A stretch of 64,000 nucleotides of DNA from Streptomyces sp. NRRL S-118. GTDB taxonomy: Bacteria; Actinomycetota; Actinomycetes; Streptomycetales; Streptomycetaceae. Both the position numbers and the translations under genes were made by a program. Where the stretch lies: NCBI RefSeq assembly GCF_000716335.1, contig NZ_KL591012.1, forward strand, positions 68,407 to 132,406, written 5' to 3'. Numbering within the stretch: the first letter of the stretch is position 1; each line of letters begins with the position of its first letter. A model generated the notes under the pieces. The model saw only the letters and a program-made list of their open reading frames with translations, did not search any database and was not told where the DNA came from. This document shows, piece after piece, positions 1 through 8,661 of this stretch.

Positions 1-760
1 CCTTGCCGAGGATCGTGGCCTCGTCACCGGGGATCGGCTGGTACGCCGCGTTGTGCGGGAGCAGCCATACGTGGCCGTCCTCCCGCTTGAAGCGCTTGAC
101 CGTGGCCTCGCCGTCCAGCATGGCGGCCACGATGTCGCCGTTCTCCGCGACCGGCTGACGACGTACGGTCACCCAGTCGCCGTCGCAGATGGCGGCTTCG
201 ATCATCGAGTCACCGACGACCTTCAGGACGAAGAGCTCACCGTCACCGACGAGCTGGCGGGGCAGGGGGAAGACGTCCTCCACGGACTCCTCCGCCAGGA
301 TCGGCCCACCGGCGGCGATCCGTCCGACCAGGGGGACGTACGACGCGGCGGGCTTGCCGGTCGTGTCCGTCGGCTGGGTACTGGGCTGGTCCGAACCCCG
401 GACCTCGTACGCCCTCGGGCGGTGCGGGTCGCGGCGAAGGAAGCCCTTGCGCTCCAGAGCCATCAGCTGGTGGGCGACGGACGACGTGCTGGAGAGCCCG
501 ACCGCCTGGCCGATCTCCCGCATCGACGGCGGGTACCCGCGCCGCTGCACCGAGTCGCGGATGACCTCGATGACGCGCCTCTGCCGGTCCGTGAGTCCGG
601 AGCTGTCCGCCCGGATGCCGGGAGGTCGGCCGGGCAGTGAGCGCGAGGGCTTGGGCCCCTCGGCGTTCGTGATCGCGTCATTCATGGCATGTACCGGCTC
701 GAGTCGGCTCTGGGAGCGGTCCTGGGCAGTGATGGTGGCACTGTCTGCGGTGGTGGTCAC
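1..760 (-). CDS. lexA: LexA SOS repressor (3' end cut by window)
   Basis: This is the transcriptional repressor of the SOS DNA-damage regulon. It self-cleaves when RecA filaments form. About 253 codons are visible and the last few lie beyond position 1. The N-terminal winged helix carries the recognition segment [20 protein letters not shown]. The cleavage site is the Ala-Gly bond in GRIAAGGPI. The serine of the Ser-Lys catalytic dyad is in GDSMIEAAI and the lysine in ATVKRF. The start is GTG at 760, with GAGAGGGG just upstream. A 38-residue N-terminal extension precedes the helix, as is usual in Streptomyces LexA. It diverges from nrdR, and an SOS box lies 63 bp upstream, so it is probably autoregulated. 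Confidence 0.97.
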   Translation of the reverse strand, partial: MTTTADSATITAQDRSQSRLEPVHAMNDAITNAEGPKPSRSLPGRPPGIRADSSGLTDRQRRVIEVIRDSVQRRGYPPSMREIGQAVGLSSTSSVAHQLMALERKGFLRRDPHRPRAYEVRGSDQPSTQPTDTTGKPAASYVPLVGRIAAGGPILAEESVEDVFPLPRQLVGDGELFVLKVVGDSMIEAAICDGDWVTVRRQPVAENGDIVAAMLDGEATVKRFKREDGHVWLLPHNAAYQPIPGDEATILGK

Positions 761-822
761 GTCGGCCCCTCTCGAATGGTCTCCCTAGCCGGACAACGGT
801 AGTAGCTTTCGAAAGGTTGCGC

Positions 823-836
823 CAAACACACGTTCG
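823..836. promoter_or_regulatory. SOS box (LexA operator)
   Basis: CAAACACACGTTCG matches the actinobacterial SOS box CGAAC-N4-GTTCG with one mismatch. It lies 63 bp upstream of the lexA start, where an autoregulatory site is expected. The match and position are seen directly; LexA binding is inferred from the family. Confidence 0.85.
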
Positions 837-1345
837 AGTGAAAAATCGCGGAATGGCTTACCTGTGCGTGTGACGAGGTGTATGTACGACCCTTCGTGCC
901 CTCGTGGACCCTCGGTGCGGTGGCATTTCGGGCCATCAAGGTAACCCTCGCCGCCGGCGCCCGGTGAGGCGGGGGCGAGGGCACCCAGTCTGTCATCCGG
1001 TGACCCCGGATCCTGGGCGCCGCGCCCGTCCCGTAGGCTCGTTGCCGCCGCCGCTGGTGACCTGTCCGGTCACGCAGCGTGTCCGGCGTCCCTCGTCCGG
1101 CGCCCGCGACCCCGCCGTCCGGGCTTTCCGGTCTCCCGGCCCGTACTACGGGCCACCCGTGCGCTCCTCGGGGTGCACGGTGCCGCCCGGCCGGGCGGCA
1201 CCCGCCCGGTCGTGCGGGAGGCGCGCCGGTTTTCCGTGCGCTGCGGTTCGAATCGTTGTGCGCGGGCATGCGTCGATTCTGGTTCCATGTCGGTTCGGTA
1301 CGTGCCCGGCCCGCGACACGCGGTAGGCGTGGATTGACCGACCGG
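837..1345. other. Intergenic leader between lexA and nrdR
   Basis: No convincing gene is visible in this 0.5 kb between the divergent lexA and nrdR genes. An inverted repeat, CCCTCGCC (945-952) with GGCGAGGG (974-981), could form a hairpin in a transcript. The rest has no clear protein-coding signature on either strand. Confidence 0.5.
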
Positions 1346-1392
1346 ACCCCAGATCTAGTGGTTGTATTGCCTCGGCCACCCAGAAGTTGTGG
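1346..1392. promoter_or_regulatory. Pair of NrdR boxes
   Basis: Two 16-bp imperfect palindromes, at 1346-1361 (ACCCCAGATCTAGTGG) and 1377-1392 (CACCCAGAAGTTGTGG), resemble the NrdR-box consensus acaCwAtATaTwGtgt. Their starts are 31 bp apart, close to three helical turns, as is typical of NrdR sites. They lie about 110 bp upstream of nrdR and so probably autoregulate the nrdR-nrdJ operon. Confidence 0.8.
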
Positions 1393-1503
1393 TCCCCGGG
1401 TCCTTCGGGGGCGCGGCGATCGCCTATGCTTATGGCTGCTTCGAGGGGCCCGACGGGCCTTGGCGAGGCTATTCAGTCGTGCTGTGAAGGAGGGAGGGGA
1501 GCC

Positions 1504-2016
1504 ATGCACTGCCCCTTCTGCAGGCACCCCGACAGCCGCGTCGTCGACAGTCGCACCACCGACGACGGGACGTCCATCCGGCGCCGCCGCCAGTGTCCCG
1601 ACTGCTCCCGCCGTTTCACCACGGTGGAGACGTGCTCACTGATGGTGATCAAGCGCAGCGGGGTGACCGAGCCCTTCAGCCGCACCAAGGTCATCAACGG
1701 TGTCCGCAAGGCATGCCAGGGGCGACCCGTCACCGAGGACGCCCTGGCCCAGCTCGGCCAGCGGGTCGAGGAGGCGGTGCGTGCCACCGGCAGCGCGGAG
1801 CTGACCACCCACGACGTCGGACTGGCCATACTGGGCCCGCTGCAGGAGCTCGACCTCGTCGCGTACCTGCGCTTCGCGTCCGTGTACCGCGCGTTCGACT
1901 CGCTCGAAGACTTCGAGGCCGCCATCGCGGAGCTCCGCGAACAGCGGCCACCCGCGGACGAGCGCGGGCCCGGTGCGACCCCGGAGGTCCCGGTGCCCGC
2001 GAGCGCCGTCGACTGA
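1504..2016 (+). CDS. nrdR: NrdR ribonucleotide reductase regulator
   Basis: This nucleotide-sensing repressor of ribonucleotide reductase genes is 170 residues long. An N-terminal zinc ribbon has its cysteine pairs in CPFC (residues 3-6) and CPDC (about residues 31-34). An ATP-cone domain follows at about residues 46-136 and senses ATP/dATP. The acidic, proline-rich tail is lineage-variable. The ATG at 1504 follows GGAGGGAGGGG at suitable spacing. It is the first gene of an operon with nrdJ, and the paired NrdR boxes upstream imply autoregulation. Family assignment is certain; binding to these boxes is inferred. Confidence 0.97.
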   Translation: MHCPFCRHPDSRVVDSRTTDDGTSIRRRRQCPDCSRRFTTVETCSLMVIKRSGVTEPFSRTKVINGVRKACQGRPVTEDALAQLGQRVEEAVRATGSAELTTHDVGLAILGPLQELDLVAYLRFASVYRAFDSLEDFEAAIAELREQRPPADERGPGATPEVPVPASAVD

Positions 2017-2074
2017 TCGCCCCGTCCGGCGAGCGGTGGCGATACGCATCGATCGGTAGATCGGCAAACGACCT

Positions 2075-2160
2075 GTCGCAGGAGCTGTGCGTGGCTCCTG
2101 TGACAACAGACAAAGACTGTGCCTTGGGAAGATCTGGGCACTTCAGGGCGTTTTTGCCCA
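2075..2160 (+). promoter_or_regulatory. Intercistronic hairpins between nrdR and nrdJ
   Basis: A strong hairpin is formed by GTCGCAGGAGC (2075-2085) and GCTCCTGTGAC (2094-2104), with one G-U pair. Downstream, TGCCCA at 2155-2160 can pair with TGGGCA at 2135-2140. Alternatively its GCCC (2156-2159) can pair with GGGC at 2146-2149. The two pairings are mutually exclusive. They end six bases before the nrdJ ribosome-binding site GGGAGG (2166-2171). An effect on nrdJ expression is inferred only. Confidence 0.5.
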
Positions 2161-2175
2161 CATATGGGAGGCGGC

Positions 2176-5073
2176 ATGACAGAGACGACGAGCGGCCCGG
2201 CACGAGGCGCCCGCGCCAAGGGAGCCAAGGTGAACAAGGGCCTGCGTATCGAGCGCATCCACACGACCCCCGGCGTGCACCCGTACGACGAGGTCACCTG
2301 GGAGCGCCGTGACGTCGTCATGACCAACTGGCGCGACGGCTCGGTCAACTTCGAGCAGCGTGGCGTCGAGTTCCCCGACTTCTGGTCGGTGAACGCGGTC
2401 AACATCGTCACCAGCAAGTACTTCCGCGGGGCCGTCGGCACCCCGCAGCGCGAGACCGGTCTCAAGCAGCTGATCGACCGGATCGTGAAGACGTACCGCA
2501 AGGCCGGGGAGGACTACAACTACTTCGCCTCGCCCGCCGACGCCGAGATCTTCGAGCACGAACTGGCCTACGCCCTCCTGCACCAGATCTTCAGCTTCAA
2601 CTCCCCGGTGTGGTTCAACGTCGGCACGCCGCAGCCCCAGCAGGTCTCCGCCTGCTTCATCCTGTCCGTCGACGACTCCATGGAGTCGATCCTCGACTGG
2701 TACAAGGAAGAGGGCATGATCTTCAAGGGCGGCTCGGGCGCCGGCCTGAACCTCTCCCGCATCCGCTCCTCCAAGGAGCTGCTCTCCTCCGGCGGCAACG
2801 CCTCCGGCCCGGTCTCCTTCATGCGTGGTGCCGACGCCTCCGCCGGAACGATCAAGTCCGGCGGTGCCACCCGCCGCGCGGCCAAGATGGTCATCCTCGA
2901 CGTCGACCACCCCGACATCGAGGACTTCATCGAGACCAAGGTCAAGGAGGAGGAGAAGATCCGCGCCCTCCGCGACGCGGGCTTCGACATGGACCTGGGC
3001 GGCGACGACATCACGTCCGTCCAGTACCAGAACGCCAACAACTCCGTCCGCGTGAACGACGAGTTCATGAAGGCCGTGGAGTCCGGCGGCAAGTTCGGCC
3101 TGCGCGCCCGCATGACCGGTGAGGTCATCGAGGAGGTCGACGCCAAGGCGCTCTTCCGCAAGATGGCCGAGGCCGCCTGGGCCTGCGCCGACCCCGGCAT
3201 CCAGTACGACGACACGATCAACCACTGGCACACGTGCCCGGAGTCGGGCCGCATCAACGGCTCGAACCCGTGCAGCGAGTACATGCACCTGGACAACACC
3301 TCGTGCAACCTGGCCTCGCTGAACCTGATGAAGTTCCTCAAGGACGACGGCAAGGGCCGCCAGTCGTTCGAGTCCGAGCGCTTCGCCAAGGTCGTCGAGC
3401 TGGTCATCACCGCGATGGACATCTCCATCTGCTTCGCGGACTTCCCGACCCAGAAGATCGGCGAGAACACCCGCGCCTTCCGCCAGCTGGGCATCGGCTA
3501 CGCCAACCTCGGCGCCCTGCTGATGGCCACGGGCCACGCGTACGACTCCGACGGCGGCCGCGCGCTGGCCGGTGCCATCACCTCGCTGATGACGGCCACC
3601 TCCTACCGCCGCTCCGCCGAGCTGGCCGCGGTCGTCGGCCCGTACGACGGCTACGCCCTCAACGCGGAGCCGCACAAGCGCGTCATGAAGCAGCACGCCG
3701 ACGCCAACGCCAAGGCCGTCCGCATGGACGACCTGGACACCCCGATCTGGGCCGCCGCGACGGAGGCCTGGCAGGACGTGGTCCGCCTCGGCGAGAAGAA
3801 CGGTTTCCGCAACAGCCAGGCGTCCGTCATCGCCCCGACCGGCACCATCGGTCTGGCGATGTCCTGCGACACCACCGGCCTGGAGCCCGACCTCGCCCTG
3901 GTCAAGTTCAAGAAGCTGGTCGGCGGCGGCTCCATGCAGATCGTCAACGGCACGGTCCCGCAGGCCCTGCGCCGCCTGGGTTACCAGGAGGAGCAGATCG
4001 AGGCGATCGTCGCGCACATCGCCGAGCACGGCAACGTGATCGACGCCCCCGGCCTCAAGCAGGAGCACTACGAGGTCTTCGACTGCGCCATGGGCGAGCG
4101 TTCCATCTCCGCGATGGGCCACGTCCGGATGATGGCCGCCATCCAGCCCTGGATCTCCGGCGCGCTCTCCAAGACGGTCAACCTCCCCGAGACGGCCACC
4201 GTCGAGGACGTGGAGGAGGTCTACTTCGAGGCGTGGAAGATGGGCGTCAAGGCGCTCGCCATCTACCGCGACAACTGCAAGGTCGGCCAGCCCCTCTCCG
4301 CGAAGAAGAAGGAGCAGGAGAAGGCGGAGGTCACCGAGAAGGCCGAGGAGACGATCCGCGCGGCGGTCGAGAAGGTCGTCGAGTACCGTCCCGTCCGCAA
4401 GCGCCTCCCCAAGGGCCGTCCCGGCATCACCACCTCCTTCACGGTGGGCGGCGCCGAGGGCTACATGACCGCCAACTCCTACCCGGACGACGGTCTCGGC
4501 GAGGTCTTCCTGAAGATGTCCAAGCAGGGTTCGACGCTCGCCGGCATGATGGACGCCTTCTCCATCGCCGTCTCGGTCGGTCTGCAGTACGGCGTGCCCC
4601 TGGAGACGTACGTCTCGAAGTTCACCAACATGCGCTTCGAGCCGGCCGGCATGACGGACGATCCGGACGTGCGGATGGCGCAGTCGATCGTCGACTACAT
4701 CTTCCGCCGCCTGGCGCTGGACTTCCTGCCCTTCGAGACGCGCTCGGCGCTCGGCATCCACTCGGCCGAGGAGCGGCAGCGCCACCTGGAGACCGGTTCG
4801 TACGAGCAGTCCGTCGACGATGTCGAGGTGGACGTCGAGGGTCTCGCCCAGTCGGCGCCCCGCCAGCAGGAGACGCCCAAGGCGGTCGCGGCCACGCCGG
4901 CGAAGGCCGAGGTCCCCGCCCCGAAGCAGGCCCACACCTCGGCGGAGCTCGTCGAGATGCAGCTCGGCATCAGCGCGGACGCCCCGCTGTGCTTCTCCTG
5001 CGGTACGAAGATGCAGCGGGCCGGCTCCTGCTACATCTGCGAGGGCTGCGGCTCCACCAGCGGCTGCAGCTGA
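2176..5073 (+). CDS. nrdJ: Class II (B12-dependent) ribonucleotide reductase
   Basis: This adenosylcobalamin-dependent enzyme reduces ribonucleotides to deoxyribonucleotides without needing oxygen. It is 965 residues, the usual Streptomyces length. Visible features are the conserved NPCSEYMHLDNTSCNLASLN core and IAPTGTIGLAMSCDTTG, both typical of class II reductases. A C-terminal domain of about 300 residues ends in a cysteine-rich tail (CFSCGTKM, CYICEGCG) that is expected to re-reduce the active site. The ATG at 2176 follows GGGAGGCGGC. An upstream in-frame start at 2119 is possible but lacks a good ribosome-binding site. It is co-transcribed with nrdR and followed by a perfect terminator hairpin. 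Confidence 0.97.
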   Translation: MTETTSGPARGARAKGAKVNKGLRIERIHTTPGVHPYDEVTWERRDVVMTNWRDGSVNFEQRGVEFPDFWSVNAVNIVTSKYFRGAVGTPQRETGLKQLIDRIVKTYRKAGEDYNYFASPADAEIFEHELAYALLHQIFSFNSPVWFNVGTPQPQQVSACFILSVDDSMESILDWYKEEGMIFKGGSGAGLNLSRIRSSKELLSSGGNASGPVSFMRGADASAGTIKSGGATRRAAKMVILDVDHPDIEDFIETKVKEEEKIRALRDAGFDMDLGGDDITSVQYQNANNSVRVNDEFMKAVESGGKFGLRARMTGEVIEEVDAKALFRKMAEAAWACADPGIQYDDTINHWHTCPESGRINGSNPCSEYMHLDNTSCNLASLNLMKFLKDDGKGRQSFESERFAKVVELVITAMDISICFADFPTQKIGENTRAFRQLGIGYANLGALLMATGHAYDSDGGRALAGAITSLMTATSYRRSAELAAVVGPYDGYALNAEPHKRVMKQHADANAKAVRMDDLDTPIWAAATEAWQDVVRLGEKNGFRNSQASVIAPTGTIGLAMSCDTTGLEPDLALVKFKKLVGGGSMQIVNGTVPQALRRLGYQEEQIEAIVAHIAEHGNVIDAPGLKQEHYEVFDCAMGERSISAMGHVRMMAAIQPWISGALSKTVNLPETATVEDVEEVYFEAWKMGVKALAIYRDNCKVGQPLSAKKKEQEKAEVTEKAEETIRAAVEKVVEYRPVRKRLPKGRPGITTSFTVGGAEGYMTANSYPDDGLGEVFLKMSKQGSTLAGMMDAFSIAVSVGLQYGVPLETYVSKFTNMRFEPAGMTDDPDVRMAQSIVDYIFRRLALDFLPFETRSALGIHSAEERQRHLETGSYEQSVDDVEVDVEGLAQSAPRQQETPKAVAATPAKAEVPAPKQAHTSAELVEMQLGISADAPLCFSCGTKMQRAGSCYICEGCGSTSGCS

Positions 5074-5134
5074 TACCGGGCGGAATTGCGTCGGATGCGA
5101 CATCCGGCGTAGCTGAACCCGAAGCGTGATCTCC

Positions 5135-5177
5135 GTGAGGGAGGGGCGTCAGTCCTGTGCTGACGCCCCTCCCTCAC
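5135..5177 (+). terminator. Terminator of the nrdRJ operon
   Basis: A perfect 18-bp inverted repeat (5135-5152 with 5160-5177) has a 7-base loop and starts 61 bp after the nrdJ stop codon. There is no T-run, as is usual in Streptomyces. Confidence 0.88.
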
Positions 5178-5234
5178 CGCGGTCTGTACACCACGACTGC
5201 GTTCGGGGAGCGCGTGTCGCGCCGAAGGCGCGAG

Positions 5235-5467
5235 AAGAGGTCGTTCCGGGGCGCAAGCCTCCTGGCGGACGGGGTCGTGCATCTCGACCCTGAGCCGGCG
5301 GTCCTCCAGGACCGGCTGGTCGCCGCCGATCCGGAAGCGGCCGGTGCGCTCGCCGGGGCCTCGCTGACGGCCGCAGCCGCATCTGGGTGGAGGATGCGGC
5401 CATCGCCTTGATCGATGAGGCGGAGCTGCCGCGCTTCGTGCAGCGCCGCTTCACCATCGGCTACTGA
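5235..5467 (+). pseudogene. Frameshifted remnant of an unidentified gene
   Basis: Two adjacent reading frames carry coherent protein-like sequence that only makes sense when joined. The first reads LLADGVVHLDPEPAVLQDRL and continues to about 5390. The second reads RIWVEDAAIALIDEAELPRF and continues to a stop at 5465-5467. A frameshift near 5385-5395 separates them, and there is no intact start. I do not recognise the family. The piece looks like the C-terminal end of a decayed gene, lying between the nrdJ terminator and the integrase remnant. Confidence 0.6.
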
Positions 5468-5484
5468 AAGCCACAGCCAGCGTT

Positions 5485-5516
5485 CCCGTGGGGGATCGCA
5501 TCAACTCCCCCACGGG
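5485..5516. terminator. Hairpin after the pseudogene
   Basis: CCCGTGGGGGA (5485-5495) and TCCCCCACGGG (5506-5516) form a perfect 11-bp stem with a 10-base loop. It starts 17 bp after the stop of the decayed gene, a position that suits a fossil terminator. Confidence 0.6.
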
Positions 5517-5596
5517 CCAGGGCGACGACCGTCTGAGCCGGCCCGGCTGGTCGGCCTTCCAGTGTCGTCAGCCCGGCATGGACCCGGCCGACCCAT

Positions 5597-5885
5597 CACC
5601 AACTGGCCGAAGCACCCCACACCCGAGCCGCCCTCACCGGCACCGACCGCGGCGAGCCCTGGCTCTTCCCCGGCCGCCCCATCTCGCAGACCGGCCTCAG
5701 CTCGAGACTCCTGTCCCAAGGCATCGACACCCGGCCTGCCCGGAACGCGGCCTGGTCGCGCTCGCCGGTGACCTTCCCGCACCGGTCCTTGCCAGCGTCC
5801 TCGGCCTCCGTCTCAACACCGCCGTCCGCCGGTCAGGTTCGCCAGGACCTCCTGGGCCTGCTACCACGCCGCCCGAGCCCACGGC
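5597..5885 (+). pseudogene. Decayed integrase-like gene fragment
   Basis: Three consecutive frames together reconstruct the C-terminal end of a Streptomyces tyrosine-recombinase-like protein. The first frame gives GEPWLFPGRPISQTGLSSRL, from about 5650. The second gives AGDLPAPVLASVLGLRLNTA, from about 5762. The third gives FARTSWACYHAARAHG, to about 5885. At least two frameshifts interrupt it and the N-terminal catalytic region is missing. The D-L-P-x-x-x-L-A-x-x-L-G-L-x-x-N-T-A-V pattern is what I recognise from Streptomyces integrase-like proteins. It marks an old insertion point downstream of nrdJ. Confidence 0.65.
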
Positions 5886-5987
5886 GTGCGGAGGCATCCG
5901 GGCAAGGTGGTCCAGGACGGAGTCGCCCGTCTCCTTTCGAGCAGAAACACGCAGGACAACTGCCACTGACTCCGGGACCATCAACCA

Positions 5988-6737
5988 ATGACCACAGAAC
6001 CGCATCTGCTGTCCCTCCGCGTCGTCGTGCCACCGCTGGGAAGCCGACACGGCGCCGTGGAATGCCGACCGATCATCAACGGACGAGACATCCTGGCCGA
6101 CGTGTTCGATGAGGGGCCGGCAGGTGACCCTCGGTATCTGTTGGGGTCGGATGCGCCGCTTCACGCGACAGATACCCCCCGCGAGGTTCGGCTTGCCGAG
6201 GCCGAATGCACGGAAGGATGCTGCGGCGCTCTCTACGTGACCATCAAGCGCGAGGGGCAACACGTGATGTGGAGCGGCTGGCGCAACCCGGATGATGACG
6301 ATGTCGATCTCCCAGAGCTTCGATTCGACGTCGATCAGTACGAGGTGGAGGTCCGCCGGGCCTCGACGGACCACAGCTGGGAGTGGCCGGCCCGAACAGT
6401 CGCCAGGCTTCTGGAGGAAAGGCTCCGGGAGCGAGTCGACTGGCTGACGACCTGGGAATGCGAACTGGGAGCCGTCTCAGCTTGGCACTGGGAACCTGAC
6501 CGGATCAGCGTCTTCCTGTTCCACCCCGGCCGTTCCGCGATCAGGGAAGACCGTCCCTGGCTTCAGTTCAGAATGACCCTCCCGGTCTCCGGAGATGACC
6601 CGGGTGACCAGGCAGAGCACCTTGAGGCGCGTCTCACGGCCGAGGATCCCCGCGAGGTCGCGGAGGTTTGCGGCGGTTCGAAGGACTCTGCTGATCGGCT
6701 CGGCTACCCCTGGCCAGGCCCCCGACGACACGCATGA
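5988..6737 (+). CDS. Hypothetical protein, acidic, 249 aa
   Basis: I do not recognise a family. The protein is soluble and acidic, with no signal peptide or membrane segment. It has a small cysteine cluster, CTEGCCGALYVTI, near residues 73-85, followed by WSGWRNPDDDDVDLP. A tryptophan-rich second half (DWLTTWECELGAVSAWHW) may be a beta-rich domain. Codon use looks genuine for Streptomyces. The ATG at 5988 lacks a strong ribosome-binding site. It stands alone between the pseudogene zone and the convergent terD-like gene, so it is plausibly part of a variable accessory insertion. Confidence 0.7.
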   Translation: MTTEPHLLSLRVVVPPLGSRHGAVECRPIINGRDILADVFDEGPAGDPRYLLGSDAPLHATDTPREVRLAEAECTEGCCGALYVTIKREGQHVMWSGWRNPDDDDVDLPELRFDVDQYEVEVRRASTDHSWEWPARTVARLLEERLRERVDWLTTWECELGAVSAWHWEPDRISVFLFHPGRSAIREDRPWLQFRMTLPVSGDDPGDQAEHLEARLTAEDPREVAEVCGGSKDSADRLGYPWPGPRRHA

Positions 6738-6876
6738 AACGCGAGCGAGGCGAGGAACACGCCGAATCCCAGGGCCTGGGGGACTTGGGGACTGAGCCCC
6801 TGGGCTGCCCCTGGGTCTGCCCCCGCGGGCTTGAGCTCCCTGGGACCCTGAGCCCCTTGGTCGCTGAGCTCTGAAT

Positions 6877-6925
6877 GCCCGCGGGGCGTGGTGCCGGTGG
6901 AATGCCGGGTCCACGCCCCGCGGGC
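6877..6925. terminator. Bidirectional terminator
   Basis: Perfect 15-bp arms (6877-6891 and 6911-6925) flank a 19-base loop. They lie between the convergent hypothetical gene and the terD-like gene, so the hairpin could end transcription from both sides. The region just before it (6770-6860) is a run of imperfect CCCTGGG repeats. Confidence 0.75.
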
Positions 6926-6950
6926 CGTCTGCATGCGTGTGCGGTACGGA

Positions 6951-7481
6951 TCAGTCCTGGCGGGCACCCATCAGGCTCGTGAAGGCCTGCGGGTCGGCGT
7001 CGAAGCCGCGGACCGTGCGGCGGTACTCCCAGCCGCCCGCTCCGTCCCGTACGAACTCGACGACGGTCGCGGCGGTCGCCTCCTGGACATCGTGGAAATC
7101 GTGTCCCTCCAGGTCCCGGTAACCCTGCCGGACGAGCACGTGCGCTCCGGACACGTCGGCGAAGGTGACGCGGCCACCGCCCTGCTGTATGGCCACACCC
7201 ACGACCACGCGCGTGTACACCGGGGCGAGCCGGAACAGCTCGAGCGTCATCAGCTCGTCGGCCCCGAAGCCCTGCCCCGTCCTGCTGTCCCTGTTGAGCG
7301 TGATCGTGCCGTCCGGGGAACGGCTGCCGAAGTGCACCAGATAGGCCGGCTCCCCATGGGGGTCGTCCTCGCCGTAGACCGCGGCGATGATGTCGAGATC
7401 GTGGTCCGGTGCGCCGGCGGGGCTCGGGTCCCACTTGAGCGTCACCTCGACCTTGTCGACCCCCTTGTTGACATTGCTCAC
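6951..7481 (-). CDS. TerD-family stress protein
   Basis: This 176-residue protein belongs to the TerD/TerX calcium-binding family associated with tellurite resistance and general stress. The family pattern is clear: VEVTLKWDPSP near the N-terminus, then DHDLDIIAAVYGEDD with the clustered aspartates that bind calcium. Next come GTITLNRDSRTGQGFGADEL and a C-terminal GGWEYRRTVRGF. The ATG at 7481 sits 8 bases after GAGAGGGGA. There is no other ter gene beside it; Streptomyces genomes carry many dispersed terD paralogues. The substrate or exact role cannot be read from the sequence. Confidence 0.9.
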   Translation of the reverse strand: MSNVNKGVDKVEVTLKWDPSPAGAPDHDLDIIAAVYGEDDPHGEPAYLVHFGSRSPDGTITLNRDSRTGQGFGADELMTLELFRLAPVYTRVVVGVAIQQGGGRVTFADVSGAHVLVRQGYRDLEGHDFHDVQEATAATVVEFVRDGAGGWEYRRTVRGFDADPQAFTSLMGARQD

Positions 7482-7704
7482 CGGATTCCCCTCTCTCGTC
7501 GGACAAGGCCAACTCCCCGTGGCCCCGGCTCCTTCGACATGGTGTCACGGGCTCCGGCGCGGATCATGTGGTTGTGGATGAGCGCGCGGGTCCGGTGGTG
7601 GATGGGCGTGCCGATACGGGTGCGGCGGGTGCCGATGCGGTGCCGTCCGCTTCCCGCGGGAGTCCGGCCTGCCGGAGCGTGACCCGCGCCACGTTCCCCG
7701 GCCG

Positions 7705-7710
7705 TACGAT
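7705..7710 (+). promoter_or_regulatory. -10 element for a leaderless gene
   Basis: TACGAT lies 6 bases before the GTG at 7717, and no ribosome-binding site is visible. The transcript would start at or next to the start codon. No convincing -35 box is seen. Confidence 0.5.
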
Positions 7711-7716
7711 GGCGCG

Positions 7717-8322
7717 GTGCTGGTCAAGTGGATTCGCTGCACCGTGGTGGACCGCCGTGGGTTCGAGCGGGGGCAGCGGAAGTGGGCGGGGCTGCTCGGT
7801 GAGCCGGGGTTCCGGGGACAGGGCGGCGGCTGGAGCCGCTCCCGCCCCGGAGTGGCCCACGTCTTCTCCTTCTGGGAGAGCCGTGCCTTCTACGACTCGT
7901 TCATGGCGCGATCGCACGACCGGCTGGCGGCCTCCCAGTCGGGTACGTACAAGAACCTGCAGGCCAAGCTGTTCGACCACCGCTTCGACGTGAAGCTCGG
8001 CTTCGAGCCGCGGTTCACCGACGCCGATGTGGTCCGGGTCGCGCACAGCAGGGTCCACGAGGAGCGGGTCGAGCACTTCGCCCTGATGCAGGAGAAGGTC
8101 TGGAACCCGGCCATGGCCGGATCGCCCGGGATGCTGCGCGGGCTGTTCGGCGAGGCGCCGGGCAACGAGTTCCTGGTGCTGTCGATGTGGAAGTCGGCGG
8201 CCGAGCACGGCAAGTACCGCACAGAGCGGGTGGAGCGCCTGGCGTTGCGCGCGCAGATCGAGGCGGACGTGGCGGCGCTGACGGGGGACGTCGTGGACCT
8301 GGAGCCGGCCTGGACGGTGTGA
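7717..8322 (+). CDS. YdbC-like protein (DUF4937-type), antibiotic-monooxygenase fold
   Basis: This 201-residue protein begins MLVKWIRCTVVDRRGFERGQ. That opening is characteristic of the YdbC/DUF4937 group, which shares the small alpha-beta barrel of antibiotic-biosynthesis monooxygenases. Two half-repeats are apparent. Each contains a SFW/SMWKS-like strand followed by a helix (VAHVFSFWESRAFYDSF near residues 47-63; EFLVLSMWKSAAEHGKY near 151-167). The function is not established. The GTG start at 7717 lies 6 bases after a TACGAT -10 element, so the mRNA is probably leaderless. It diverges from the terD-like gene. Confidence 0.75.
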   Translation: MLVKWIRCTVVDRRGFERGQRKWAGLLGEPGFRGQGGGWSRSRPGVAHVFSFWESRAFYDSFMARSHDRLAASQSGTYKNLQAKLFDHRFDVKLGFEPRFTDADVVRVAHSRVHEERVEHFALMQEKVWNPAMAGSPGMLRGLFGEAPGNEFLVLSMWKSAAEHGKYRTERVERLALRAQIEADVAALTGDVVDLEPAWTV

Positions 8323-8422
8323 GGGCCGTCGCCCCGGCCGACGGGCGGACAGCCCAGCGGCCCGTCGGGCGTCCGCCCCCGGGCTTCCGAGGCGTCGCGC
8401 CTATCGGGGCTGCGGGCCCCGT

Positions 8423-8512
8423 CACTTCCGCGACCCGGACACATCCGCGACCCGGACACTTCCGGGCCCGGGCACTTCCGCGACCCGGGCACTTCCGGGC
8501 CCGGGCGCTTCC
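8423..8512. repeat. Short tandem repeats, 16-17 bp unit
   Basis: About five imperfect copies of a 16-17 bp unit (CACTTCCGCGACCCGGA and variants) run in direct orientation between two forward genes. The unit is not a whole number of codons and is not in a gene. Nothing else is seen in the 340-bp gap except a -10 element at 8647-8652. The repeat may form a GC-rich structured RNA or be a slippage product. Confidence 0.75.
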
Positions 8513-8661
8513 AGGAAACCAGGCCCGCGACGCTCCGGTACGTCCGGGATTCCCGCCTCGCGAGGGAGACGGCTCCGGGCCTGCGGGGCACGCCGCACCA
8601 CCCGTGCGAGCATCGACGGACCCCGGAACCGCCGGGCATCACCGGATAGAGTGGCAGTGCG

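Noticed and set aside
837-1345. Cobalamin riboswitch before the B12-dependent reductase operon
   Set aside because: I could not see a B12-box-like conserved core. In Streptomyces that riboswitch is known for the alternative nrdABS operon, not for nrdRJ.
2143-5103. Very long open frame (986 codons) antisense to nrdJ
   Set aside because: It is rich in Leu, Asp, Arg, Val and Gly, as expected from reading highly GC-biased codons on the wrong strand. nrdJ on the other strand is a certain gene.
8423-8512. Tandem 16-17 bp repeats as a possible CRISPR array
   Set aside because: The units are adjacent without unique spacers, and no cas gene is in the window.
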